Below, piece by piece: positions 32,115-41,143 of a stretch of 45,000 bases of DNA. The notes under the pieces are model-generated. The model saw only the letters and a program-made list of their open reading frames with translations. It was not told where the DNA came from and searched no databases. Positions within the stretch are counted from its first letter, which is position 1, and each line of letters opens with the position of its first letter. The DNA is taken from assembly GCA_036476315.1 (NCBI GenBank), contig JAZGBI010000015.1, forward strand, positions 1 through 45,000, given 5' to 3'. Position numbers and translations under genes: made by a program. This DNA is from Candidatus Neomarinimicrobiota bacterium. GTDB taxonomy: Bacteria; Fidelibacterota; Marinisomatia; Marinisomatales; S15-B10.

Positions 32115-33209
32115 ATGATGAAATCAGATAATGAACACGGCACCGGGAGATGGAGAATGTTGAAACGAACGGTGCTGGGTGCTTCAGTCACTATTTTGAT
32201 GTTGGCGTCATGGAGCTGCTCAAAGGATTATATTCTTGACCTTGGGGCAGAGAGTTTTCCGGGAGCGGGAACCTGGCTCATCAACGAATCCTACGTACAA
32301 TGGGGTTGTCCAGGCAAAGACTGTATCCCAAATCTCACAAATCCCAGGATGGTGAAGTCAGGATCGAGTGAATTGGCTTTCCTTGACGACAATGAACTGG
32401 TTGTGGGTGTCAAGAAAGGGGATGACTATTACGCATTCCCTCACAGCGTGCTCGACTGGCATGAAGTGGTCAATATGGAAGAATATACAATCTCCTACTG
32501 TCCATTGACGGGCAGTGCGATTCATATCATAGATGACAGAGGTTTCGGTGTGTCCGGGCTTCTTTACAATAGCAACCTCATCATGTACGACAAGGAGTCC
32601 ACGAGTTATTGGCCACAGATGTTTCTCAGGTCGGCCGCTGGGAAATTCCGGGGAGAAAAACTGGAACTTGGCGCCATGATTGAAACCAAATGGGCAACCT
32701 GGAAGAAACTGTTCCCTGAGACCTACGTTGTTTCTTCTCAGACGGGATACCCAAGAAACTATAATGCCTATCCGTATGGAAGCTACAGGACCGACGGTTC
32801 AGTCTATTTTCCCATAGAAAGTTTTGATGAAGATCTTCACCCCAAGGAACGGGTGATAGGTGTTCTTATGGATAACACGGCAAAAGCCTATTCTCTGTCG
32901 AGTTTCGACACGTTATCGGTACTGCATGATACTGTTGAGGACCAGAATATCGTCATATTCGCCTCATCAGCCGACGACTTCGCGGTTTTGTTCAAGACAG
33001 AAAAACAGTTCAGTGTAAAAACCTACAACCTGGAGGAGGGCGAGGCCGTATTCACGGATGAGGCAACTGGAAGTGAATGGAACATTCTGGGAGAGGCGAT
33101 TTCGGGACCTCTTCAAGGTGAAATCTTGGACTACGGCGACTCGTTTATCTGCTACTGGTTTTCCTGGACGGCATTCTATCCTAAGGCTCAGCTCTGGGTG
33201 GGTGAATAG
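32115..33209 (+). CDS. DUF3179 domain lipoprotein
   Basis: The 364-residue exported protein has a signal with lipobox-like 'ASWSC'. It carries the family motifs 'VVNMEEYTISYCPLTGSAI', 'FGVSGLLYNSNLIMYDKEST' and 'SYWPQM'. The conserved 'SYCPLTGS' Cys and acidic residues suggest metal or thiol chemistry, but no activity is known for DUF3179. A second pair of cysteines ('WGCPGKDCIPN') lies near the N-terminus. It is the first gene of the unit 32115-36640; the next gene starts two bases after its stop. Confidence 0.85.
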   Translation: MMKSDNEHGTGRWRMLKRTVLGASVTILMLASWSCSKDYILDLGAESFPGAGTWLINESYVQWGCPGKDCIPNLTNPRMVKSGSSELAFLDDNELVVGVKKGDDYYAFPHSVLDWHEVVNMEEYTISYCPLTGSAIHIIDDRGFGVSGLLYNSNLIMYDKESTSYWPQMFLRSAAGKFRGEKLELGAMIETKWATWKKLFPETYVVSSQTGYPRNYNAYPYGSYRTDGSVYFPIESFDEDLHPKERVIGVLMDNTAKAYSLSSFDTLSVLHDTVEDQNIVIFASSADDFAVLFKTEKQFSVKTYNLEEGEAVFTDEATGSEWNILGEAISGPLQGEILDYGDSFICYWFSWTAFYPKAQLWVGE

Positions 33210-33211
33210 GA

Positions 33212-34168
33212 ATGTTTCTAGCGATTCATCACATCTCCCGTCTCGTCGCGCCGGGCATTCTTGTTTGGGGTCTGGCGGGTACTTTCCTTTGGGGTCAGGC
33301 CTGTTGCACGTTACAAGGATTTAACGGCAGTGCCGCCTACGGATCCCTTTGGGATTTCGATGGTCTCGATTTTGCGAATCCCCGGAATCACACCCAGATA
33401 CAGTTTCAGCTCTCCGGTTCCGATGACTGGGATCGCGACAGTTTTATCACAAACGGGCCGCTTCTCAGCTATTCTCTTATCGTTAACCATTTCGCCAGAA
33501 GAAGCCTCCTTGTGGGTGCTGCGGTCTCGGGGAATTTTTCGACCATTTCTGAAATGCTCACAATTCAACAGAATGAGTCGAGTTTGGCACTCCATACACT
33601 GCAGTTAAGAAGCAGCTGGTTCAGCGGAAACCGGCGCCACGCGTTCTGGTCCCGTCTTATCCTGCCGTTTGTGTCCCATTATTCGAACCGGGATTTCCCT
33701 TTCATTCTATCACCAGCCCGGTCAGTTGAGATTGGGTATGGTTATGTCAAGAATTACGTGAACAGTGGTGGAAAGGGGCGAGTCATCTCCCTGAGGGCAA
33801 ACGTGCGCAAAGACGGAAGAACAGACAACCTATATCAATTCACTTACTACTCTACAGGAGAGGTGGCATTGAGGTACAGGATATACTCTGACATCGTTCC
33901 GTTTGTTTCTTTGTTTGCAAAGCACGGCGCACTGAAGCCTCTGGATGTGACTGTTTACCAGACAAGATTCCCGGCGACACTGTTTACCTATGGGCTTGTT
34001 GGAGCCGGATTGGAGTACAAGGGCACTTTTCTTCAAGGGCTAATCCTCAGGCTGTACGGCTACTATCCAACTCTGAGGTGGTCGAACAATGTTCTTCCTG
34101 CAGGGTTCGAAGAAAAACCTGTTCTCGGACTAACCCTGACAACCACGTTCAGTATGGAGAGGCCATGA
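33212..34168 (+). CDS. exported beta-barrel-like protein with ACC motif after the signal peptide
   Basis: The 318-residue protein has a signal peptide ending 'AGTFLWGQ', followed by A-C-C-T and then long beta-strand patterns ('HTQIQFQLSGSDDW', 'EVALRYRIYSDIVPFVSLF', 'GLVGAGLEYKGTFLQGLILRLYGYY'). It is the third protein in 4 kb with Cys or Sec directly after a Q-ending signal peptide. Its TGA overlaps the ATG of the thioredoxin gene (ATGA), showing that UGA works as a stop here. Family unknown. Confidence 0.75.
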   Translation: MFLAIHHISRLVAPGILVWGLAGTFLWGQACCTLQGFNGSAAYGSLWDFDGLDFANPRNHTQIQFQLSGSDDWDRDSFITNGPLLSYSLIVNHFARRSLLVGAAVSGNFSTISEMLTIQQNESSLALHTLQLRSSWFSGNRRHAFWSRLILPFVSHYSNRDFPFILSPARSVEIGYGYVKNYVNSGGKGRVISLRANVRKDGRTDNLYQFTYYSTGEVALRYRIYSDIVPFVSLFAKHGALKPLDVTVYQTRFPATLFTYGLVGAGLEYKGTFLQGLILRLYGYYPTLRWSNNVLPAGFEEKPVLGLTLTTTFSMERP

Positions 34169-34590
34169 AGAGTACCTCGGCAGCTGCTCTCTTACTCATT
34201 GTTAGCCTGCCAATCAGAACCCTCCTTGGCGGCGAGGATGTCTTCATGGCTCTCTCCTTCAAAGATGCTGTTGAACTGGCTGAGAAGGAGAACAAAACAG
34301 TTGTCGTCAAATTCCACGCTGACTGGTGTCACTGGTGCCAGCTTATGGATTCAGAAACGTTCACGGACGAAGCGGTTGTGAACTCTCTCCAATCATTTAT
34401 CGTCATACGGGTGAATGTGGACAGCAGAGAAGGATTGAAAATCGCCCAAAGAGTGGGTGTCGTAAGCATACCCACCATTGTTTTTCTGGATGGTCGGGGG
34501 GAAGTCGTGGGCAAGTATGCTGGATTTAGATCACCTGTGCAAATGAAGGAACTTCTGACCGCTGTGGAGACCCGGAACAATGGGAAGTAA
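34165..34590 (+). CDS. exported thioredoxin-like protein (CHWC)
   Basis: The 141-residue protein from ATG 34165 has a signal peptide ('AALLLIVSLPIRTLLGG') and a thioredoxin domain with active site 'ADWCHWCQLMDSETF', cis-Pro in 'GVVSIPTIVFLDGRG' and a C-terminal helix. The CHWC form resembles the C-terminal domain of DsbD or SoxW/thiol-maintenance proteins, which deliver reducing power in the periplasm. Longer upstream readings of the frame are shadows over the previous gene. It overlaps the next gene by 11 bases. Confidence 0.87.
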   Translation: MKSTSAAALLLIVSLPIRTLLGGEDVFMALSFKDAVELAEKENKTVVVKFHADWCHWCQLMDSETFTDEAVVNSLQSFIVIRVNVDSREGLKIAQRVGVVSIPTIVFLDGRGEVVGKYAGFRSPVQMKELLTAVETRNNGK

Positions 34591-36640
34591 CAATTCCCTT
34601 TTTCGCCGTCTGATTTTCACGACGGCCATATCGCTGCACGCTGTTGTTCTTGGCTGGAATCTTGAACGATTGGCATCGTACGATTCCCCTAACCATGAAC
34701 TGCTCGACGTCGAAATCAAAGGACACTACGCGTACGTCCCGGCTGGTCTTGGCGGATTGAACATTATCGATATCTCTGACCCTTCGAGTCCTGTCAACGT
34801 GGCAACTTTTTACGGGGGTGGATGCGAATTTGGCCGGCTGTATGCGTGGCACGTTGTCGGATCCTATGCCTACGGAAGTGGCAGAAGCTGTGGAATCAAG
34901 GTTCTGGATGTATCCAATCCCCGGAGTCCTTTCCTTGTGGGAGACTACGGAGCTGGGGGCCAGTCTTATGAGCATGCCGCAGGACACAGTTTGGGCGATG
35001 GAGAGGCGTTTCTATACGCCGCCGTTCATTCTGGAGGCGTGGAGGTGATAGATATTTCCGATCCTTCATCTCCGATACTCGTTTCACGCGTTCCCACACA
35101 AAACGCCTGGGCGGTGGAAGTATCCGAAACCGGGGAGTTCGTCTATGTAGCGGATGGTGCCGGCGGTTTCAAGGTTGTAGACGTCCGGAATTCGGAGTCT
35201 CCCCGGGTGGTGGGCAGGTCCGAGACCTCAGGGACAGCGAAGGATGTGACCGCTGCTGGGAGTTCTGTTTTTGTGGCGGTTGGGGCATGGGGCGTGGACA
35301 TGTTTGACGTGTCCGATCCGGCAAATCCCATCCTGGTTGCGAACTACAATACGTCAGGCTATGCATCACGGGTGTCCGTGAGTGGTGATCTCGTAGCGGT
35401 ATCAGACTGGGATGACGTTGAGATTCTCAGGTGGGATGAATCTCCATCTCTTACGCTGGCGGGATATAAGAATACGGGCGGCCGAGTGATGGCGATCAAC
35501 ATGGTTGACGATATAGTCTACTCTGCTGAATGGCGGTTCTTCCACACTTTCAAATTCGGTCCCGTTGAGGGTCCGGACATTGATCTCTCGTTTCGGAATG
35601 TCGACTTTCCCCATACAGGGATCAATAGCTGCCGCGATACCGTAATCACGATTTTCAATACTGGGCTGTCTCCCCTCGTCTTTGAGGAAGTCGATTTGGG
35701 CCATCATGACTATGAGCATAACATCCAGATGGAAACCCTCCAGCCGGGTGAAAAAATCGAAGGCACGATAACCTACTGCGCCACGTCTGACCAGGGTGAG
35801 ACGAATCTGGTCATTCGAACGAATGATCCCGATGAGCCTCAGGTTGATGTGAGAGTGGAAGGGAATTCATCGTGGGGAGTGGAATCCGGCGAACCGGCTC
35901 CTGATTTTTCTCTGGATATTGTGAACGGTTCCGGGTCGATTACCCTGTCTGAGCTTCGTGATCAGATTGTGGTTGTAGCTTTCTTTGCCAGCTGGTGACC
36001 CGTTTGTGCTCCGGAGTTTTCGGACCTGGAAGTAGCCATATGGCAGGAATACCGGGAGGAGAATGTCATCGTCCTGGGAATTTCGAATCAATCGGTTTCC
36101 ACCATCGAACGCTTTATTAACGATCAGGGAATCACATTTCCAATCCTCCAGGATGACGGAAGAAGAACCTATTCAGATTACAGTCTCAGCGGTGGCGAGT
36201 CCCCTTATCCCAGGGACTTTATCGTGGATGCCCGGGGCACTATTCGTTTTGCGGATACGGAGTACGATCCCGGTACCATGATTCGGGTGATAGAGTCCTT
36301 AATCGGTGAGCGCGCCACGAGTGTGGACCATGTGGAAGGCATTATGGAAGGCATTATCCCCCGGACAATTTCCCTTTCAAAGATCTACCCCAATCCCTTT
36401 AATTCGTCCGTAGCCATCGAGGTGGAGAACGAATCGGGCCAGGGCGTTGAGATTGATGTTTACGATATCACGGGTCGATGGGTGGATACCATCTATTCAG
36501 GATGGTTGAATCCCGGTTTTCATCGGTTTCTCTGGAGGGCAACGGATGAAAGTGACCATGCTTCGAGCTCAGGAGTTTATCTCGTGAATCTTCGAGGGGA
36601 ACGCAATATCATCTCGAAAACTGTCGTTCTTCTTCGCTAG
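34580..36640 (+). CDS. predicted selenoprotein: secreted LVIVD beta-propeller / U-x-x-C thioredoxin / C-terminal sorting domain
   Basis: The frame gives 686 residues if UGA 35996-35998 is read as Sec473. Signal-like N-terminus, LVIVD repeats ('GGLNIIDISDPSSPV', 'VEVIDISDPSSPI', 'VDMFDVSDPANPI') forming a propeller to about 330, then an Ig-like segment. A TlpA-type thioredoxin follows: 'VVVAFFASW-UGA-PVCAPEFSD', 'VIVLGISNQS' and 'YPRDFIVDARGTIRF'. The C-terminus is a sorting domain ('IYPNPFNSSVAIEV'). Relatives of this fold have W-C-x-x-C, so UGA stands exactly at the catalytic Cys. The frame after UGA is open for 214 codons and fully domain-like. A small hairpin lies 3' of the UGA. Confidence 0.83.
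36010..36024 (+). promoter_or_regulatory. weak SECIS-like hairpin after UGA 35996
   Basis: TCCG (36010-36013) pairs with CGGA (36021-36024) around a GAGTTTT loop beginning 15 bases after the UGA. The loop opens with G as in bacterial SECIS elements, but the stem is short, so this is much weaker than the hairpin at 30185. Confidence 0.3.
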
Positions 36641-36803
36641 GTTTCCCTGCCACAGAGTTTATTTCCACTCTTTCCTCTTCTCTTTCTCGTCATTCGGATC
36701 AACCTGCGGTCTCTCAAGGAATTTCCTTCCTCGGTTTGAATGGAGATTCTTGATTCGTAACTTCCTCCGGTTTCATTTGACATCCATTCGCGAAGACGCC
36801 CTC

Positions 36804-39767
36804 ATGAGAAATTCACCATATTCTTCTATCCGATCCTTCCGCTTTTTGGCGCTGCTGCTTCCCGCTTGTGTCATGGGAAGTGAATACTGGCAGCAGCATG
36901 TAGCCTACGAAATCCACGTAACGTTGGACGACTCCGCACACACGCTTACTTGTCGCGAAACGTTGATCTATACGAATCATTCTCCTGATTCACTGGAATA
37001 CATCTGGTTTCATTTATGGCCCAACGCTTACAAGAACAGAGAGACTGCATTCGCGAAACAAAAACTGGACCATTATTCGACGCGATTCTTCTATACAGAT
37101 GAGGACGACAGGGGGTACATCGACAGTCTCAATTTCACTGTGGATGGTCACCCACTGAGCTGGGAATACCATCCACGGTGGATTGATGTGGCGCAGGTCT
37201 TCTTGAAAGATCCACTGCCTCCCGGGGCAAGCGTTACAGTCGAGACCCCATTTTTCTTGAAGATCCCTCTGGTATTCTCACGATTAGGGCACTCCGGAAA
37301 GCACTACGAGATTACCCAGTGGTATCCCAAGCCGGCCGTTTACGACAGGGACGGTTGGCACCCAATGCCTTATCTTGACCAGGGTGAGTTTTACAGCGAG
37401 TTCGGATCGTTCGATGTATACATCACTCTCCCGAAAGAATACCGGATCATGGCAACCGGTGATCTTGTGGACGGTGATGAAGAGTACGCCTGGCTCGATT
37501 CCCTGGCGGCTGAGGGAGAATCCCTTCACAGCCTGGACAAAAAGGCATTCAAGAAGAAGGTAAAGAAGTTGAGAAAAGGCCGGAAGAAATCGAAGAAGCT
37601 TGAGGAAAAGGGGGAGAGAAGATCGGCAGATGAAGATTCAAAAATTCTCCATTTTCATCAGGAAAACGTTCACGATTTCGCCTGGTTTGCCGATGCAGAC
37701 TGGATTGTCCGAAAGGGTGAGTTATGGTTTGCGGATTCTTCAAGGAAAGTAACTCTCTGGAGCATGTACCTTCCGAAAAACGCAAAGCTCTGGGAAAATT
37801 CAATTGAATATGTTCACGACGCCGGTTACTGGTACAGCAAATTCTATGGAGATTATCCATACAACCACATTACCGCTGTAGACGGTGACCTTTCAGCAGG
37901 AGGCGGGATGGAGTATCCGAACATCACGGTTATCTCCAGCGGAGGCTCCAAAGATCTCCTGGAATTCGTTATCATGCATGAAGTGGGACATAACTGGTTC
38001 TACGGCATCCTCGGATCCAACGAGCGTGATCATGCATGGATGGATGAGGGGTTAAATGAGTATTCGAACATTCGCTATTGGGAAAAAAAGTATCCGCATC
38101 GAAATGGTGCACTTACCATTGTGGACTTTCTTCAGAATAAGTTGGGTATCGCACGAAACCTCGATTTCAGCTGGATACACTATTTTGGATACCAGGCTCG
38201 TGCTGCATCCGGAGATGATCAACCCATCGAAATGACGTCGGCTGATTTCGACAGAGGTAATTACGGATCGATCGTCTATTTCAAAACAGCTGTTTGCATG
38301 CGATTCCTCCACCATTACCTTGGTGAAGAACGGATTGATCAAATCATGCAGGACTACTACGAAACCTGGAAATTCAAACACCCGACGCCCGCAGAATTCA
38401 GAAGCTTCTTTGAGAAACATCTTGATGAAGACCTGTCCTGGTTTTTCGCTGACATGATCAACCATACGAAAGTGATCGATTACAGCGTGAGTAAGGTGGA
38501 AGACGACGGCGTGGAGGTGGAAAACCTTGGTAGTATGTCCCCACCAGTGGAGTTGGCCTTCTACAATGAAAGTGGCACCGAAATCAAACGGGAATGGATG
38601 GGAGGATTTGAAGGGGCCAGGACCGTTTTCCCCCCAAGGGGAACAGTCAAGGTAGCCATTGATCCTGACAATCATATGCCCGATCTGAACCGGCAGAACA
38701 ACTTCTCCCACAAGCCGCCACATTTCAACTTCGTCTTTGATCAGCCCACATTCGATCACGTAGATATCAATCTGGTTCCATGGCTGGCCTGGAATGCATA
38801 TAACAGGACAACCACGGGCGTTGTTGCCTACGCTGGCTTCATCCCGGGCTACCGGTTCGGGATCAGTCTTTCGCCCCAATGGGATTTCAGGCACAGCAGA
38901 CCCGTCGGCCACTTGACGGCACAGAAGACTTTTTACCAGTCCCTGGGTTTCCGATCGTGGAGTGTGCGAGCCAGACTTGGTGATTATAGTGGCCGGCAGG
39001 GTGGACAGGTTTCTTTTGCGGGGACGGTTCGACGGGCCATCAAATCCACTCCGTCACTCTCTTTTAACACGACCTTTTTTTATCACCACATCGAGGACAA
39101 AGCGGTAAATCCCAATTTCTATGAGTCTGGAGATTACACGGTTGGCAGGGTCCAGGTTCGCTACCGTCACAGGCCCAACGCATTCGTCCGTTACGAAGGG
39201 GGCAGTGGTGTTACTCTCGGAACCGGAAGCGGTTCATTTGGTCTGGTTCACGTGACGGGACATTTCAGATGGAGATATCACAAGAAGCTGGTTTTCAAAG
39301 CTCGCGGCTGGTTAGGAACATTTTTTCTCGCTGACGACGTTCCCCCACAGTATCGGATCTGGATGAGCGGAGGAGTAGACCCCGATTTCGCTAACAGTTT
39401 CGTTTTCGATCGAACGCCTGGGGAAACAACAACTTTTCTACGAATCTACGATCACCACTATATATTGGCTGGACCCGGTCTTCGCGGCGCGGTTCGTAAG
39501 GCTTCCACTGCCACCGCCTGGGGGTTAAACATGGATCAGAGCCTGTCGCTGGGGCCAGTGAGTGCGTTCGGGGATGTTGCTGGTGCCACAGATCTGAATA
39601 AGGTCTTTTGGGATGCGGGTCTCAAGGTATCCATCGGTGTCTTGCATCTATATATTCCGCTATACCAGAGCTGGGAAGAGGCGTCACTGATTACTGGCTA
39701 CGATTGGCTCAAGGCAAGGATAAGATTTGAACTTTCCCCACCTTCAATTGTTCTGGGAGGTTCTTAA
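36804..39767 (+). CDS. M1-family metallopeptidase with large C-terminal beta-rich region
   Basis: The 987-residue exported protein from ATG 36804 has a signal peptide ('FLALLLPACVMGSEYW') and an N-terminal beta domain typical of M1 aminopeptidases. The catalytic zinc motif is 'IMHEVGHNWFYG', with the third ligand Glu in 'WMDEGLNEYS'. A basic Lys/Arg-rich insertion (about residues 249-285, 'KKAFKKKVKKLRKGRKK') lies before the catalytic domain. The last 350 residues are strand-rich and may be barrel-like ('FVRYEGGSGVTLGTGSGSF'). It probably trims peptides outside the cytoplasm. An ATG at 36750 would add a non-signal leader. Confidence 0.9.
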   Translation: MRNSPYSSIRSFRFLALLLPACVMGSEYWQQHVAYEIHVTLDDSAHTLTCRETLIYTNHSPDSLEYIWFHLWPNAYKNRETAFAKQKLDHYSTRFFYTDEDDRGYIDSLNFTVDGHPLSWEYHPRWIDVAQVFLKDPLPPGASVTVETPFFLKIPLVFSRLGHSGKHYEITQWYPKPAVYDRDGWHPMPYLDQGEFYSEFGSFDVYITLPKEYRIMATGDLVDGDEEYAWLDSLAAEGESLHSLDKKAFKKKVKKLRKGRKKSKKLEEKGERRSADEDSKILHFHQENVHDFAWFADADWIVRKGELWFADSSRKVTLWSMYLPKNAKLWENSIEYVHDAGYWYSKFYGDYPYNHITAVDGDLSAGGGMEYPNITVISSGGSKDLLEFVIMHEVGHNWFYGILGSNERDHAWMDEGLNEYSNIRYWEKKYPHRNGALTIVDFLQNKLGIARNLDFSWIHYFGYQARAASGDDQPIEMTSADFDRGNYGSIVYFKTAVCMRFLHHYLGEERIDQIMQDYYETWKFKHPTPAEFRSFFEKHLDEDLSWFFADMINHTKVIDYSVSKVEDDGVEVENLGSMSPPVELAFYNESGTEIKREWMGGFEGARTVFPPRGTVKVAIDPDNHMPDLNRQNNFSHKPPHFNFVFDQPTFDHVDINLVPWLAWNAYNRTTTGVVAYAGFIPGYRFGISLSPQWDFRHSRPVGHLTAQKTFYQSLGFRSWSVRARLGDYSGRQGGQVSFAGTVRRAIKSTPSLSFNTTFFYHHIEDKAVNPNFYESGDYTVGRVQVRYRHRPNAFVRYEGGSGVTLGTGSGSFGLVHVTGHFRWRYHKKLVFKARGWLGTFFLADDVPPQYRIWMSGGVDPDFANSFVFDRTPGETTTFLRIYDHHYILAGPGLRGAVRKASTATAWGLNMDQSLSLGPVSAFGDVAGATDLNKVFWDAGLKVSIGVLHLYIPLYQSWEEASLITGYDWLKARIRFELSPPSIVLGGS

Positions 39768-39778
39768 GGCTTCTTTTT

Positions 39779-39795
39779 CAGGATGTCCTGTTTTT
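39779..39795 (+). terminator. possible intrinsic terminator after the M1 peptidase
   Basis: CAGG (39779-39782) pairs with CCTG (39787-39790) around a 4-base loop and is followed by five T residues. The stem is short, so strength is doubtful. Confidence 0.35.
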
Positions 39796-40357
39796 GAGTA
39801 TTCAATCGACCCCGGTAGCTAACTCTAAAACAGAATTCCTTTTTCATCCCGGCAGGGGTAAATTACGGGGTCTTTTCTCGCCAGGAAATTGTTCAATTGA
39901 AAATCAGAGAAAAAAGCGGACCACCCTTGTGAGGTGGAACAGAGAAACCTTCCTCAAAGAGCTGAGGGGTAATGCCACCCGAGAGGTGGCACAAATTGGA
40001 GAGACCTTATGTGAGTTCACCGAAAGCCAGGCGGATACAGCCTCGTGGGGAAGGGGAAAGGAGCACGGAACGCTCACGTTCAAGGTAAGATCTGATTTCG
40101 GAATGATATCGCTCTTTCAAATCAGCACCAGGGGATTAATCAAGTTCCCCATTAATTCCATAAAGCAGAAGGGTATTCCCAGGCCGGTTCTCCAGGATTA
40201 TCGTTTGAAACTGGAGTCGAATTTCCTGAAGGATTATGATGAAGAAAATCATCCTTCCGATTCGTTCGAGGACATGAGTGGACTGTTCAATACGTCTGCA
40301 CAGGTATCAAAGTTTACACAGTGTATTGAAGGGATTGCCTATCGTTTGAGACAATAA
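39794..40357 (+). CDS. hypothetical protein, no family recognised
   Basis: The frame has up to 187 residues from TTG 39794, but that start overlaps the possible terminator and no ribosome-binding site is seen. GTG 39929 would give 142 residues beginning 'VRWNRETFLKELRGNA', where ordered-looking sequence starts. The protein is charged and soluble, with segments 'GTLTFKVRSDFGMISLFQIS' and 'PRPVLQDYRLKLESNFL'. There is no signal peptide or membrane segment. It ends four bases before the VKOR-like gene. I do not recognise it. Confidence 0.5.
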   Translation: MSIQSTPVANSKTEFLFHPGRGKLRGLFSPGNCSIENQRKKRTTLVRWNRETFLKELRGNATREVAQIGETLCEFTESQADTASWGRGKEHGTLTFKVRSDFGMISLFQISTRGLIKFPINSIKQKGIPRPVLQDYRLKLESNFLKDYDEENHPSDSFEDMSGLFNTSAQVSKFTQCIEGIAYRLRQ

Positions 40358-40361
40358 CCAG

Positions 40362-40787
40362 ATGAGCCTATCCGTAGTTTTTCTGGCCCTTCTGGCATTG
40401 GCTGGGGGGGCATTTTCATTTTATTTTCTTCAGGTCTATCGCGGAAAACTGGCTCCCAATACCTGGTGGATTCCCACGATTTGCAGGATCGATTCAAACT
40501 CCTGCCGGAATATCACGGATACGCCATATGGGAGCCTGATGGGAAAGCCGAATGCGTTCTGGGGATGCATCTATTATCCCACCCTTTTTGGCGCTGTTGT
40601 GAGCATGGAGATTCTTGATGCGGCTTCGTGGGTCACCCTATACCTGTCCGTTGCATCCCTCGCGATGACGGGATATCTTGTCTGGGGGTTAATCAGGCTT
40701 CGGGTGATTTGCCGGCTTTGTGTCGCTGTTCATGTCGTCAACGTTCTAGTCTTCCTTATTCAAATTGTGGGAAGGAATTTCACATAA
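40362..40787 (+). CDS. VKOR-like disulfide-bond-forming membrane protein
   Basis: The 141-residue protein has four transmembrane helices. The VKOR signature is visible: a first helix, then the loop 'ICRIDSNSCRNITDTPYGSL' with the shuttle Cys pair, 'GKPNAFWGCIYYP', and the quinone-site pair 'CRLC' in 'VICRLCVAVHVVN'. Bacterial VKOR oxidises a periplasmic thioredoxin-like partner and passes electrons to quinone. No fused thioredoxin domain is present, so it needs a partner. Exported thioredoxins, one of them apparently selenium-based, lie 4-6 kb upstream. Confidence 0.82.
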   Translation: MSLSVVFLALLALAGGAFSFYFLQVYRGKLAPNTWWIPTICRIDSNSCRNITDTPYGSLMGKPNAFWGCIYYPTLFGAVVSMEILDAASWVTLYLSVASLAMTGYLVWGLIRLRVICRLCVAVHVVNVLVFLIQIVGRNFT

Positions 40788-41126
40788 TGTCGCTGGCACT
40801 TTCAATTCAGGCCTGTGGGGCTGACCTCGCGAGGTCAGCCATCATATTGGTCGGCTTTTCCCGGCTTCTGGCAGCAGATAGCACCATTCGGGGCGTGGTT
40901 CGAGATGAGGCGACCCATCAGCCTCTCAAGGGAGCCAACGTGCCGGAGATTCGACATCACGGTTTTGTGGCATTACAATTTTGGTTGAATGAGTCTGGTG
41001 GCTTATGTGGACATCCAAAATGTTTTTGACTGGGATAACGTGTAGGACATCCAGAGAAATCCAGATGGGACGACGTCACGGATCAGTCAGTTTAAGGTAT
41101 TCCCCGTCGGCGGATTCACGCTGTAG
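40787..41126 (+). pseudogene. TonB-dependent receptor remnant (internal deletion)
   Basis: ATG 40787 overlaps the VKOR stop and starts a signal-like segment leading to 'STIRGVVRDEATHQPLKGANV', the start of a carboxypeptidase-regulatory-like plug extension. The reading then becomes meaningless. In another frame from about 41005 it resumes as 'AYVDIQNVFDWDNV', a TAG, 'DIQRNPDGTTSRISQFKV' and 'FPVGGFTL', the usual end of a TonB-receptor barrel, before TAG 41124. The 600-plus residues of a normal receptor between these ends are gone, and there is at least one frameshift and one stop. Confidence 0.7.
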
Positions 41127-41143
41127 TTTTAGCCCTTGCTGAT

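Noticed and set aside
30163-35998. Global recoding of UGA (for example to Trp) instead of selenocysteine
   Set aside because: UGA ends many normal genes here, including moaCB (8730), moeA (10704), thiI (17202) and the barrel gene at 34166, where it overlaps the next start codon.
38052-38912. 286-residue open frame on the minus strand
   Set aside because: It is fully inside the M1 peptidase gene, antisense, with no recognisable motif.
40628-41029. 133-residue open frame overlapping the VKOR-like gene
   Set aside because: Only the part from ATG 40787 has meaning (TonB-receptor start); the rest is an out-of-frame shadow of VKOR.
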